A DNA stretch of 45,114 nt. Source: Thermoguttaceae bacterium. GTDB lineage: Bacteria; Planctomycetota; Planctomycetia; Pirellulales; Thermoguttaceae. A model generated the notes under the pieces. The model searched no databases. It saw nothing but the letters and a program-made list of their open reading frames with translations, and had not been told where the DNA came from. The stretch covers positions 1-45,114 of the forward strand of contig JAFZAL010000234.1 in the NCBI GenBank assembly GCA_017557195.1. Reading direction: 5' to 3'. Below, piece after piece: positions 33,312 through 41,622 of this stretch (positions are counted from its first letter, which is position 1; each line of letters opens with the position of its first letter). A program made the position numbers and the translations under genes.

Positions 33312-34459
33312 TCTTCCCTTCCTCCTGATTGCCCTGCGTCTTTATCCTGCTCTGCGTTCCATAACTCTGGAGAGAGAATGCGATGGCAGATGGATTTTCG
33401 TTTCCACGTATAAATCAGATGAACCCGCCCGGCGGAATCCTTCAGTAGCGTCGGATACGAGAACTCGCATCCCGGCTCGTTTTCCAGCGCCGCGCACAGC
33501 GTCCAGTTCTGTAAATCGTCCATGCGGGATTTCCAAAGGTTGAGCGTCCCGCGTCCTTCTTTCGGATTCCCAACCAGCAGCAGCGTCCCGTCGTCTGTCA
33601 ACAGCAGAGCCAGACAGGAATCCGGGTTCTCGATTGGCAGGTCTGAAATCGGCGTCCAGGATTGTCCCGCGTCAGACGTAACAGCCGCCTTAACCGCCCC
33701 GCCGTTTTCGTGACCGTTTCTAAACGCGACCACAGCTTCCGTTGGACTGATGACCGCGTTGCACGGCTGAAGGGTGCGCAGATCAAAATGCCCTTTTGTC
33801 TTTTGGAAGATACGGCCATGCGAGTCCAGAACGACGAACTCCCCGTACTTGCAGATGAACTCATGATAAATCGGCAGCCCGATGTAATCGTTTGTCATGG
33901 GAACCGGCGGACAGCGAACCAGCGCGCTGACATTAAACAGCGGCGACAGCTGCAGCCGGCGCAGCGGCGTCCACGTTTCGCCCCGGTCGTCCGAACAGGC
34001 GTAGTTTATCGAACTGCCAGACCAGCCGCCAACGCTGACGCTGACGACGAAAAAATGCAGCCGACCGTTCTGCCAGTACAGCAAAGGGTTTCCCAGCTTG
34101 CGAATATACCGTCCCGTCTGACTTTGCAGCGTCTGTCTATCGAGCAAAACTTTGGGCTGAGTAAAATTCCCGTTCCAATCCATTTCGCAGGAATAGATAT
34201 TCACGTCCGGTGCGCCCTCTTTCGATCCGCCGAACCACGCCAGCATAAACCGCCCGTCAGGAAGCTCGGTAATCGTCGACGCATGCACACTTGGCGTCGA
34301 GACGTCGACAAACCCGGGGGAATACGACGTCTCGTCTGTCTCCGCCGTCTGCTCTATCTTTTCTTCGACATAAAATTTCGGCGGCGCGAACTGCGGCTGC
34401 AGGTATCCCAGAACAACCGCTATAACGATGCAACCGCTTTTTATCGCAACAGATTTCAT
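33308..34459 (-). CDS. Sialidase-family (BNR/Asp-box) protein, COG4692-like
   Basis: A 383-residue protein with an N-terminal hydrophobic signal or anchor (SGCIVIAVVLGYLQ). A six-bladed propeller follows. The first blade has VHASTITELPDGRFMLAWFG and GGSKEGAPDVNIYSC, with Asp-box motifs SDDRGETW and SDAGQSW. The C-terminal blade FSYPTLLKDSAGRVHLIYTW-K-RKSI is typical of the predicted-neuraminidase group COG4692. Canonical sialidases have an Arg triad, a Tyr nucleophile and an Asp. I cannot assign all of these here, so hydrolysis of sialic acids is only possible. Translation is coupled to a six-helix membrane protein, an arrangement that suggests a surface glycan function (inference). Confidence 0.8.
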   Translation of the reverse strand: MKSVAIKSGCIVIAVVLGYLQPQFAPPKFYVEEKIEQTAETDETSYSPGFVDVSTPSVHASTITELPDGRFMLAWFGGSKEGAPDVNIYSCEMDWNGNFTQPKVLLDRQTLQSQTGRYIRKLGNPLLYWQNGRLHFFVVSVSVGGWSGSSINYACSDDRGETWTPLRRLQLSPLFNVSALVRCPPVPMTNDYIGLPIYHEFICKYGEFVVLDSHGRIFQKTKGHFDLRTLQPCNAVISPTEAVVAFRNGHENGGAVKAAVTSDAGQSWTPISDLPIENPDSCLALLLTDDGTLLLVGNPKEGRGTLNLWKSRMDDLQNWTLCAALENEPGCEFSYPTLLKDSAGRVHLIYTWKRKSICHRILSPELWNAEQDKDAGQSGGREE

Positions 34460-34533
34460 AACAGAATTTATTTCCGTTATCAGGAATGTTCATGTTTACA
34501 GACTTTTCCTGATACTCAAAAGCTCAAATCCAT

Positions 34534-34872
34534 CTATTTCGACAGCAGCTTTTCCAAGTCGTATCCCTTCTCTTTCAGAGCGAAGTTAAGAGCTTTCTTG
34601 AAATAATAATATCGGCGATGCTGGTCCGCTTTCTTCCTGGCGTACAAGAAGCATTTTTCAACAATCGACGGAGGGATAATCTGTTTTTCCGCCAAGGCAA
34701 TAACGTCGTCAATAAAGTTTTTTTGTTCGTCTGTCAGAGCGTACAGTTCCGCTTTGTAAACGTCTGCGTCCAAGTATCTCTGTTGAGCGGAGCATACAGA
34801 ATCAAAGCGACCGGTTCCAGCCAGAACGGCGCAAAATAACGCAGCAGCAAATTGTCGGCGAGTCAGGGACAT
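34534..34872 (-). CDS. Small exported protein of unknown function
   Basis: A 112-residue protein. The N terminus LTRRQFAAALFCAVLAGTG resembles a Tat or Sec signal peptide, with likely cleavage near CSAQ (residue ~30). The mature part is ~82 residues, helical and Lys/Tyr/Ala-rich: LTDEQKNFIDDVIALAEKQI, then KKADQHRRYYYFKKALNFAL. It has no Cys pairs, repeats or known motifs. A promoter (TTGCTT, 17 bp, TAATAT) lies 80 bp upstream. The downstream gene on the same strand is the sialidase-family gene, with a 74-bp gap, so joint transcription is possible. Confidence 0.65.
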   Translation of the reverse strand: MSLTRRQFAAALFCAVLAGTGRFDSVCSAQQRYLDADVYKAELYALTDEQKNFIDDVIALAEKQIIPPSIVEKCFLYARKKADQHRRYYYFKKALNFALKEKGYDLEKLLSK

Positions 34873-34952
34873 GATTAAACCTGTAGGTAAATATAGGCAC
34901 AGAGCGCAACGCGCCTCTGCTCGGGAATCTGTTTAGTCTATTACAATACCCT

Positions 34953-34981
34953 ATATTAGCGTTTTTTGATAATTCAAGCAA
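34953..34981 (-). promoter_or_regulatory. Promoter of the small exported protein gene
   Basis: The minus strand reads TTGCTT, 17 bp, TAATAT. The -35 hexamer TTGCTT recurs in the promoters at 35254 and 43680. Confidence 0.5.
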
Positions 34982-34992
34982 GAGGGAAATTT

Positions 34993-35028
34993 TAGTTGCG
35001 AGTTGCGAGTTGCGAGAAACGCAAAGCG
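34993..35028. repeat. ACTCGCA-family array with GC core
   Basis: AGTTGCGAGTTGCGAGTTGC and onwards (three units on the opposite strand), followed by the core AACGCAAAGCGAC. One arm only. Confidence 0.8.
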
Positions 35029-35092
35029 ACCAACGGGAGCGGTAGTAATACGTCTCGCGCGGCAGCGCGGACTGGGAGCCGACCCTGTCGGC

Positions 35093-35201
35093 AGAATTGA
35101 AAAAACTTTCGGTCGCCAGCAAGCTGGCTCCCTGTTTAGGGAAGTTTTTTCAATTCTTATGAGAGGGGAAAACCTTTTTTGAAAAAAAGGTTCTTCCCCT
35201 C
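35093..35201. repeat. Two large inverted repeats between divergent genes
   Basis: AGAATTGAAAAAACTT (35093-35108) is perfectly complementary to 35142-35157, with a GCCAGCAAGCTGGC hairpin in its loop. A second hairpin follows at once: GAGGGGAA-AACCTTTTTT with AAAAAAAGGTTCTTCCCCTC (35163-35201). No gene is present in 34873-35287. Confidence 0.75.
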
Positions 35202-35253
35202 AAACTCCCCTTTCCAAAAAACTTTAGTAAGGGAAGAACAAGCAGTGAGAGCC

Positions 35254-35281
35254 TTGCTTTAGTCTAAAATTGATGTATAAT
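35254..35281 (+). promoter_or_regulatory. Promoter placing transcription at the start codon
   Basis: TTGCTT (35254-35259), 16 bp, TATAAT (35276-35281). The expected start point, 7 nt downstream, is ATG 35288. Confidence 0.65.
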
Positions 35282-35287
35282 TAAAGT

Positions 35288-36202
35288 ATGTTTTACATCG
35301 GATACAATACTAACGGACTGCCGAAACATTCACTGGAAGAGTCGCTGGAACTGGCAGCGCAAAACGGGTTTGCCGGTCTGGGACTGACGGTCGATTACGG
35401 ACTGCTTCAGCCCGGCGCAGCGGAGACCGCAGAACAGATTCAGACGCTGCGAAAATGGAAGGCGGAGCGGGGATTCCGATTCGTTCTGGAAACCGGGGCG
35501 CGGTTCCTGCTCAACCCGGAAGTCAAGCACGAACCGACGCTCATTTCCCCGTCGGTTGTCGAGCGGTTTCAGCGGGTCGAGTTCTATAAACGCGTTATCG
35601 ACATAGCGGCGCTAATCGGGGCGGACTGCGTATCGATCTGGTCTGGCCGCTGTCCGGACGGCTCTGGCAGAACGGCATCGACGATTGACGCTCCCGGCGC
35701 GTTTCTGTTCTGGCATCTTATTGACGGGTTGACTCAGACGCTGGACTACGCGGCGGAAAAGGGCGTCAGCGTCGCCTTTGAGCCGGAGCCGGGCATGTTC
35801 ATTTCCAACATGCAGGAATTTCAGACGCTGTTAGAATATCTCGACGGCGACAACCGGCTGAAGCTGACAATCGACGTCGGACATCTGGTTTGTAACGGCG
35901 AACCCGTTCGAGAAACGATTCTGCAATGGAAAGACCGTCTTGTCAACATTCATCTGGAAGACATGAAACGAGGCGAGCATAAACATCTGCCCTTCGGTCA
36001 AGGCGACGTCGACGTCAGCGAAGCCCTTGCCGCCTTGCACGAGGCGGATTACAGCTACGGCGTGTACGTAGAGCTGTCCCGAGAATCCCCGCAGGCGGGA
36101 AAACGCGGCTGGTCGAATCTCGCAATGCCGGAAGAAAAAGCCGCCTTTGAGGACGAGGCAAAAGCGCTTGCTGAATCCGCTCAGGCGTTGAAGATTGGAT
36201 AA
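35288..36202 (+). CDS. TIM-barrel sugar phosphate isomerase/epimerase family protein
   Basis: A 304-residue protein of the xylose isomerase-like/AP endonuclease 2 superfamily. Barrel strands carry IGYNTNGLPKHSLEESLELA, GLGLTVDYG, LETGARFLL, ADCVSIWSG, VAFEPEPGMF, LTIDVGHLV, NIHLEDMKRGEHKHLPFG and YGVYVELSRES. The Glu (FEPEP), Asp-x-x-His (DVGH), His (NIHLED) and final Glu (VELS) correspond to the usual divalent-metal ligands. The reaction is unknown. The family includes epimerases, hydroxypyruvate isomerase and dehydratases. The predicted transcript is leaderless and there is no Shine-Dalgarno. It converges with the M28 peptidase gene, with only 4 bp between stop codons. Confidence 0.85.
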   Translation: MFYIGYNTNGLPKHSLEESLELAAQNGFAGLGLTVDYGLLQPGAAETAEQIQTLRKWKAERGFRFVLETGARFLLNPEVKHEPTLISPSVVERFQRVEFYKRVIDIAALIGADCVSIWSGRCPDGSGRTASTIDAPGAFLFWHLIDGLTQTLDYAAEKGVSVAFEPEPGMFISNMQEFQTLLEYLDGDNRLKLTIDVGHLVCNGEPVRETILQWKDRLVNIHLEDMKRGEHKHLPFGQGDVDVSEALAALHEADYSYGVYVELSRESPQAGKRGWSNLAMPEEKAAFEDEAKALAESAQALKIG

Positions 36203-36206
36203 ACGT

Positions 36207-37238
36207 CTATTTGGTTTCCTTAAGCCATTCGGCAATCACCCATCCGACTTTTGCCAGCGACAGCGCTGAGCAGTTTGACGGGACGTCTTCCATGGTGTGC
36301 CAGTACGGATAATCGAAATCGATAATGTCAATACAGGGGATGCCGCCGCGGCTGTGAAGCATTAAATGGTCGTCGCTGATTTCGTATTTTGTCGTTGGAA
36401 TAAACTCTTTGACTTTGAGCCGGGCGGCAACTCGCCAGATCTCTCGAGCGATGGGCGAACTGTCGCGCCACGACATCGAAACGCGCTCGTAATAAATCTG
36501 CAAATCGGCGTCGCCGACCATATCCAGCAAAACGCCTTTGACGTATTTGTATCCCCGCTGAGGATTGGCGGCGTACTGTGACGCAAAAAACTCTGACCCG
36601 ACGAAAAAGCGTCCGGTTCGGGAAAACAGAAATTCTTCCGCGTCCAGGAAAACGAAATCGACGCCGAATTTGGGATTGATGGCGGTTTGCCCTTTTTCCA
36701 TCCACGTCGCCAGTTCCATTAAAATCGCGGTTCCGCTGCCTCCGTCGTTCGCCCCGACGAAACGTCCCTTGGGGTTGCGTTTGTCGTTCATCGGGTACGG
36801 GAGCGTGTCGTAATGCGTACACAGCAAAATGCGTTCCGTTCGTTCCGGACGCCATCGAACGATAATATTACAGCCTCGCGTTTTCTCTTTCGTCAACGGG
36901 TGCGGATAGTCGAAAAGCTGGCGTTCAACTTTGCAGTCAAACTGATTGAAGTAGTTGATTATATACTCTTGCTGACGCTTCATGCCCTCCGACCCGGTAC
37001 AGCGAGGTCCGATATCGGTTAGCGCTTTAAGATGTTCCATCGCCTGCTGACCGTTAAACGGGATATCCGACAGCCGGAGTTTACTTTGGTATTTCGGCGT
37101 GAGCGGCTTGCGCCCGGAGAACCAGGAAAACTGCGCGGCTGCGATTGCTGCAGCAACAACAATTCCGGTAAATGCAATAATGGCGATAAAAAGATTTCTT
37201 TTATGGCGCATGTCAGGTTCGATTTCGGTTGTATTCAT
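36207..37238 (-). CDS. Membrane-anchored M28-family peptidase or glutaminyl cyclase-like protein
   Basis: A 343-residue protein with a short cytoplasmic N terminus and one membrane segment (residues 16-36). The M28 fold shows all zinc positions: His in LLCTHYDT, bridging Asp in GANDGGSGTAIL, catalytic Glu-Glu in FLDAEEF, Asp in DMVGDADLQ, and the last His in YPYWHTMED. Together these are the two-zinc site of aminopeptidases. Glutaminyl cyclases share the fold but usually bind one zinc, and the sequence between (IGPRCTGSEGMKRQQEYI) is compatible with either. Its N terminus anchors it so that the domain faces the periplasm. A TAGGGAA repeat lies 3 bp upstream of the start codon, so no Shine-Dalgarno is visible. 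Confidence 0.85.
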   Translation of the reverse strand: MNTTEIEPDMRHKRNLFIAIIAFTGIVVAAAIAAAQFSWFSGRKPLTPKYQSKLRLSDIPFNGQQAMEHLKALTDIGPRCTGSEGMKRQQEYIINYFNQFDCKVERQLFDYPHPLTKEKTRGCNIIVRWRPERTERILLCTHYDTLPYPMNDKRNPKGRFVGANDGGSGTAILMELATWMEKGQTAINPKFGVDFVFLDAEEFLFSRTGRFFVGSEFFASQYAANPQRGYKYVKGVLLDMVGDADLQIYYERVSMSWRDSSPIAREIWRVAARLKVKEFIPTTKYEISDDHLMLHSRGGIPCIDIIDFDYPYWHTMEDVPSNCSALSLAKVGWVIAEWLKETK

Positions 37239-37241
37239 AAT

Positions 37242-37320
37242 TTAGGGAATAGGGAGTAGGAAATAGGGAATAGTCAGTAGCGCTAATGCTATATAACTAA
37301 TGTCTATTGTCTAATCCCTA
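37242..37320. repeat. TAGGGAA-family element overlapping a coding end
   Basis: The left arm TAGGGAATAGGGAGTAGGAA and onwards (37242-37280) and a worn right arm TAATGTCTATTGTCTAATCC (37299-37318) surround TAGCGCTAATGCTA. The right arm carries the stop codon and last residues (GIRQ) of the THUMP-like methyltransferase. Confidence 0.75.
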
Positions 37321-38527
37321 AAATCGCGTATTTGTCGAACAGCAGCAGCGTCGGCGCGTCCGGCGGGGCGGAATTGGGGAATCCCAGCTTTTTGAGGAAT
37401 TCCTCCGGTTCGGGAACGGCTCCCCGTTTTTTAACTATTATACGGTCAACGCCTTTTTGTTTCAAGCCCTGTTTGACTTTTTTCGCGTTGAGCGGGAAAA
37501 CATCCAGAATCTCAAACGCTGTTACAAACGGAGACGCCAGTAATTCGTTTGACCCCAAATATCCGCCGGGAGACAGCTCCGATAAACCAAAGCGCTGACA
37601 GAATGCTGGAATCAGTCCCGACGTTGACAGCGACGGCGCAGGCGCGTAAATATACTTGCAGCCGCTCAGCGGAATCGTCTTTTGCGATTGAAACGACAAC
37701 ACGCCTGATCGTTTCGGCGCTGGCGCGGAAAAGGATTCTGTCCCCGTTTCCGAGACAATCGTTGCGCGAATCGCGTCGCCTGGGCGGCTTTTAAATCCGA
37801 ACCAGCCGACGGCTTGTTTACATTCGCCGTTATGCTCAATCCATTCCCATTGAGCGTTTTGACGCCACAGTTCTGGAATACTCGCGCCGGGCGCAGACTT
37901 GACAATAACTCTCCCAACGCGGCTGACAAGTTGGTCGATGAACTCGCGGGGCGGCTGAAAGAAGTCCGCATTGGTCGTTCTTCTCCCGCCGGGGCGTCTG
38001 TCCGGGTCAATATGGACGAGGTTACAGTTTGACAAATCGAATTCTTCCGCCGAACAGCAACAAACTTCAGCGTCTGTTCCCGCCAGTCGGCAGTTGGTTT
38101 GAGCGAACAGCGCCGTTGTCGGGTCAATATCAACCCCAACAGACGGAACGGCTTTTGCGAACGCGATTAAATCCCCGCCGATGCCGCAGCAGAGGTCGGC
38201 AAAACGAACGTCTTCAGACGACAATTCCTTTAGCGCGGCGTCGCGTTTGTATTGAGCAATTAAAGAATCAGTCGCCTGCTGAAATCCTTTATCTGTTACA
38301 AGCAAGAAGGGTAAATCCGGAAACTTGCGCTTAACCTTCTCGCTCAGCGACAGCTGACTGGAAACCGCAATGGCGCGGTCAAAGGGGAGTTCTTTTCTGA
38401 TCGCAGCGTCCAGCTTGAAAGAATCCGGATAATCGGCGATTCGTTGACGCCAGAGCTTAAGCGTTTCCAGACCTTCGTCTGAAACCAGCCACTCGTCCGG
38501 AGAATTCGGATTTACACTCTGCGTCAA
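37304..38527 (-). CDS. Class I SAM methyltransferase with THUMP-like C-terminal domain
   Basis: A 407-residue protein. The N-terminal ~110 residues are helical (LWRQRIADYPDSFKLDAAIR). The methyltransferase core has motif I FADLCCGIGGDLIAFAK, GVDIDPTTALFAQ, and motif IV VHIDPDRRPGGRR. The C-terminal part (GGYLGSNELLASPFVTAFEI, then GVDRIIVKKRGAVPEPEEFL) matches the THUMP-like domain found in bacterial proteins of this architecture. RNA methylation is likely but the target is unknown (inference). The frame starts with TTG at 38527 with GAGGAG directly abutting, so the true start is uncertain. It lies 17 bp after the flavoprotein gene, almost certainly in one operon. Confidence 0.82.
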   Translation of the reverse strand: MTQSVNPNSPDEWLVSDEGLETLKLWRQRIADYPDSFKLDAAIRKELPFDRAIAVSSQLSLSEKVKRKFPDLPFLLVTDKGFQQATDSLIAQYKRDAALKELSSEDVRFADLCCGIGGDLIAFAKAVPSVGVDIDPTTALFAQTNCRLAGTDAEVCCCSAEEFDLSNCNLVHIDPDRRPGGRRTTNADFFQPPREFIDQLVSRVGRVIVKSAPGASIPELWRQNAQWEWIEHNGECKQAVGWFGFKSRPGDAIRATIVSETGTESFSAPAPKRSGVLSFQSQKTIPLSGCKYIYAPAPSLSTSGLIPAFCQRFGLSELSPGGYLGSNELLASPFVTAFEILDVFPLNAKKVKQGLKQKGVDRIIVKKRGAVPEPEEFLKKLGFPNSAPPDAPTLLLFDKYAILGIRQ

Positions 38528-38544
38528 CTCCTCACCCCTACAGT

Positions 38545-40071
38545 TTATTTTCCACCGAGCTTTTTTCTGATCTGCGCTTTTTTGTCACGCAAGACAGCGC
38601 TTTCTTCCCGGTTGCGATAGAACTCATCCAGAGGGAAACAGCCGCTGATTAAGCCGTTGCGCGGCGCGGTTGTGCAATCGCTGAACGTGCGGCAAATGCG
38701 GCGTTTGTCAAGCGGTCTGCCTGCCAGTGAGTCGGCGATAATATCGGGATAGCACAAAACCATGCGTCCGATGCCCGCCATGTCCGTCCAGCCGGCGCGA
38801 ACGACCGCCTGCGCCACCTGCGGCAGGAAATCCTGAAAATACGTGTATCCGGTTCCGATAATCGGGAGAGACGGGAATCGCTCTTTGACTTTTCGCACCT
38901 CGTTTAACATGCGGAACGCGCCTAAAAGCGGGTCTTCCGGCGGCTGATAGGCGTCGGAGGCAGGGAAGAACGTTGGACGCGACGCGTGCGGCGTGTAGTA
39001 CGGCGAGCACGCTGTCAGGTTGAGCAAATCAATATGCGCCGTCGGCTTGGGGCTGTCGGCTGTCGGCTGGGCGGTTACCATCTCAATGAGTTTAATCGGC
39101 TCCGTCAGGTCGATTTCCATCGGGTTGTTTCGATTCAAGCCGAAACCGGAATACGGAAGCGTGTATTCTACCGGAACGCCTCTACCCAGCTTGCCGGGTT
39201 CCGCATCGTTCGGATCCGGCTGATAGGGAACCATGTCGAACAGCGACATGCGAACGCCAATCATCAGTCCCGGACATGCAGCCCGAATTTTGTCGATAAT
39301 AATACGCATGAACCGGGTTCGATTTTCCAGCGAACCGCCGAAGTCGCCGGGGCGATCAAACGCAGAAAGCAGTTCGTGACCGAGGTATCCGTGACAATGT
39401 TTGACGTCGACAAAGTCAAAGCCCGCTCTTTGCGCCGCTTTTGCCGTTTCGACGTAACAGTCTGTCAACTCGTAAAGCTCTTCATCGGTGAGAATCCTGG
39501 AATCGTCGTTCGGGTCGATCCCCTTGCGTTTATCCAAAACCGGGTGATGATACGCAATTCTCGGCTCGGGGCCAGCCGTTGTCGGGATGGACTGACGACC
39601 GGAATGGGTCAGCTGCAAACCCAAAAGCAAATCGGAAGACGAACCGGCGCCAAAAGCGTTTTCGTGAGCGGTTACAACCGTCTGACGCAGCAATTCCAGC
39701 GATTTATCGACGTTGTCTGGATTGTAGTACAGCTGACGCGGATTGGCGCGCCCGTCTGGACGCACAGCAAACGCCTCGCCGCCAAAAATGACCTTGGCGC
39801 CGGATTTGCCGAAATTGCTCCATCGACGCAGCACGGTTTCAGACGGGCTGCCGTCCGGGTTGGCGTCCCAGCCTTCCATGGGATGAATTGCCCAGCGGTT
39901 GCCGACGATTTTGCTTCCAATCGCCAGCGGCTGCGCCATGGGCGACCCCTGCTCTTCCGAAAGGATTTCGTCGTCGCAGGGAAGGTCAATTCCGAGTTCA
40001 GCGCAGTAGTTTTTGAACTGTTCAACGTTTTCTAACGCGCCGATCTTTTGGTACTTGGTTGGTTGCGTCAT
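38545..40071 (-). CDS. NADH:flavin oxidoreductase, old-yellow-enzyme family
   Basis: A 508-residue FMN-binding TIM barrel. Recognisable motifs are IHPMEGWDANPDGSPSETVL, GGEAFAVRPDGRANPRQLY, LGLQLTHSGRQS, DFVDVKHCHGYLGHELLSAF, GGSLENRTRFMRIII, IIGTGYTY and DMAGIGRMVLCYPD. HCHGYL matches the substrate-binding H-x-x-Y region. A late cysteine set (C-x5-C-x11-C in RRICRTFSDCTTAPRNGLIS) may be a remnant of the iron-sulfur site of dienoyl-CoA reductase-type members. About ten residues (QPTADSPKPTAH) are encoded by a heptamer array (39041-39068). An ACTCGCA array lies 2-3 bp before the ATG. A TATAAT box is at 40099-40104. Confidence 0.85.
   Translation of the reverse strand: MTQPTKYQKIGALENVEQFKNYCAELGIDLPCDDEILSEEQGSPMAQPLAIGSKIVGNRWAIHPMEGWDANPDGSPSETVLRRWSNFGKSGAKVIFGGEAFAVRPDGRANPRQLYYNPDNVDKSLELLRQTVVTAHENAFGAGSSSDLLLGLQLTHSGRQSIPTTAGPEPRIAYHHPVLDKRKGIDPNDDSRILTDEELYELTDCYVETAKAAQRAGFDFVDVKHCHGYLGHELLSAFDRPGDFGGSLENRTRFMRIIIDKIRAACPGLMIGVRMSLFDMVPYQPDPNDAEPGKLGRGVPVEYTLPYSGFGLNRNNPMEIDLTEPIKLIEMVTAQPTADSPKPTAHIDLLNLTACSPYYTPHASRPTFFPASDAYQPPEDPLLGAFRMLNEVRKVKERFPSLPIIGTGYTYFQDFLPQVAQAVVRAGWTDMAGIGRMVLCYPDIIADSLAGRPLDKRRICRTFSDCTTAPRNGLISGCFPLDEFYRNREESAVLRDKKAQIRKKLGGK
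39041..39068 (-). repeat. GTCGGCT heptamer array inside the flavoprotein gene
   Basis: Four consecutive 7-bp units (GTCGGCT, TGGGGCT, GTCGGCT, GTCGGCT on the plus strand). They encode PTADSPKPTA in what should be a helix-to-strand loop. Confidence 0.8.
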
Positions 40072-40073
40072 TT

Positions 40074-40096
40074 TAGTTGCGAGTTACGAGTTGCGA
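40074..40096 (-). repeat. ACTCGCA heptamer array forming the leader of the flavoprotein gene
   Basis: The minus strand reads CTCGCAACTCGTAACTCGCA and onwards, ending just before the ATG. With the -10 box TATAAT at 40099-40104, the array would be nearly the whole 5' leader. Confidence 0.8.
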
Positions 40097-40130
40097 GAAT
40101 TATAAAAAGGAATTATTCGCTAATTACTGA

Positions 40131-41618
40131 TTATTCCGTGAACCGGCTTGTCATGGGACGCTGTTTTTGCGCCAGCGGACGCGACGTCAAATACAAACCC
40201 GGCGGGCATTGACGGCGTTTGAACTCGTTGCGGTTGTAAAGCTTCAGAGCCAATTCCACCGCGGAACGATTGTATCCGGCGGCAACGATTTCTTCGAGCG
40301 ATTTCTCATCCTCAACAAACATTTTCATAATCGGGTCGAGAACCGGATAATCGGGAATGGAATGACGGTCTTCCTGATGAGGACGCAGTTCCGCAGACGG
40401 GACGCGGTCAATAGTGGATACGGGAATAATCTCTTTCCCAGCGTGCTTGTTAATCCAGCGCGACAACGCCCAAACGTCGGTTTTCCAAAGGTCAATCAGA
40501 ACGCTCAGCCCTCCAACCAGGTCGCCGTACAGCGTGCCGTAGCCAACGGAGCCTTCCGACTTATTGGACGTATTGAGAACGATGCGTCCCGTTCGATTGC
40601 TCAGCGCCATCAGATAAACGCCTCGAATCCGCGCCTGAAGATTTTGATCCGTCAGGTTTTGAGGGTCGCGCTGCGAATCAAACTGTTTCAAAACCGGAGC
40701 AAGGACGTTGTTAAAAGCGTCGTACGGCTCTTTAATGGGCAGGGAATGAAGCTTCAAGCCCAGGTTGACTGCCAGCAGTTTGGCGTCGCGAAGCGTTTCA
40801 TACGACGTATGCTGACTTGGCATTGTAACAGCAGTGACCCGATTGGGTCCCAAGGCGGCTGTTGCCAATGCGGCAACCAGAGCAGAGTCAATTCCACCCG
40901 ACAGACCAATAACGGCGCCGTCGAACCTGTTCTTTTCGACGTAGTCTTTAATTCCCATCGTCAAAGCGTGGTATATGTCTTCCAAACGTTTGTCTTCCGG
41001 AGACGGAATCGCAGAAGCTCCAACGTCAACCTGAATCGGAGCGTCGTCCAGCGAACAAATAACAATGTCTTCTTCCCAACGTTTGGCGGAAGCGATAACC
41101 TGTCCTTTTTCATTGCAGACGAACGAACCGCCCTCAAACATGAGCGAATCCTGTCCTCCAACAAGGTTGCAGAAAACGCCCGGCTTGCCGCGCTCGGCGC
41201 AAAGGTTTTTGAATTCTGTGTAAATCAGCTGATTCGGGTTGATGTTAAACGAAACGGGATTGGTTTCGATAAGAATTTTATAATCAACCGCGTCGTTTTC
41301 CTTTCTGAATTTGCCGTATTCCAAAACGCGATGGTCAATCGGCGAGCCTGGATGGCGGAAAATCAGGTTGGCTTTGCACAGAGGGAGCTTTTTCGAGACT
41401 TTTTCCCACGCCTGTTTATAGGCGCGAACGAACCCCGGATTGAATCGAAGGTCGTCCAGCGGAAAACCGCTCAACGCCCCAAACGGAAAGACAATCCAAT
41501 CGTCTTCCGTCCAGGAATCCAAATCGGGAATCTTGTTGAACGCATCGAGAATCTTCGCTCCCGACTTATCGAAATCACCCGGTATCGGGTTAAGTTGAAT
41601 AATTGCTATTTTTGTCAT
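40131..41618 (-). CDS. nadE: NAD+ synthetase with degenerate glutaminase domain
   Basis: A 495-residue two-domain NadE. The C-terminal synthetase domain is intact: GLSGGIDSALVAALATAALG (ATP-pyrophosphatase loop), NTSNKSEGSVGYGTLYGDLV and DRVPSAELRPHQEDRHSIPD. It adenylates and amidates nicotinate adenine dinucleotide. The N-terminal nitrilase-fold domain keeps its outline (IAIIQLNPIPGDFD; GGQDSLMFEGGSF) but not the catalytic triad. The usual FPE motif reads FPF (Phe 46), the Lys region reads HRVLEYGKF, and the ICED cysteine region reads LIETN (116-120). It would therefore have to use free ammonia. ATG 41618 starts 4 nt after a TATAAT box, so the longer frame (from 41687) is unlikely. It follows the histidine kinase gene by 84 bp. 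Confidence 0.9.
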   Translation of the reverse strand: MTKIAIIQLNPIPGDFDKSGAKILDAFNKIPDLDSWTEDDWIVFPFGALSGFPLDDLRFNPGFVRAYKQAWEKVSKKLPLCKANLIFRHPGSPIDHRVLEYGKFRKENDAVDYKILIETNPVSFNINPNQLIYTEFKNLCAERGKPGVFCNLVGGQDSLMFEGGSFVCNEKGQVIASAKRWEEDIVICSLDDAPIQVDVGASAIPSPEDKRLEDIYHALTMGIKDYVEKNRFDGAVIGLSGGIDSALVAALATAALGPNRVTAVTMPSQHTSYETLRDAKLLAVNLGLKLHSLPIKEPYDAFNNVLAPVLKQFDSQRDPQNLTDQNLQARIRGVYLMALSNRTGRIVLNTSNKSEGSVGYGTLYGDLVGGLSVLIDLWKTDVWALSRWINKHAGKEIIPVSTIDRVPSAELRPHQEDRHSIPDYPVLDPIMKMFVEDEKSLEEIVAAGYNRSAVELALKLYNRNEFKRRQCPPGLYLTSRPLAQKQRPMTSRFTE

Positions 41619-41622
41619 GGAT

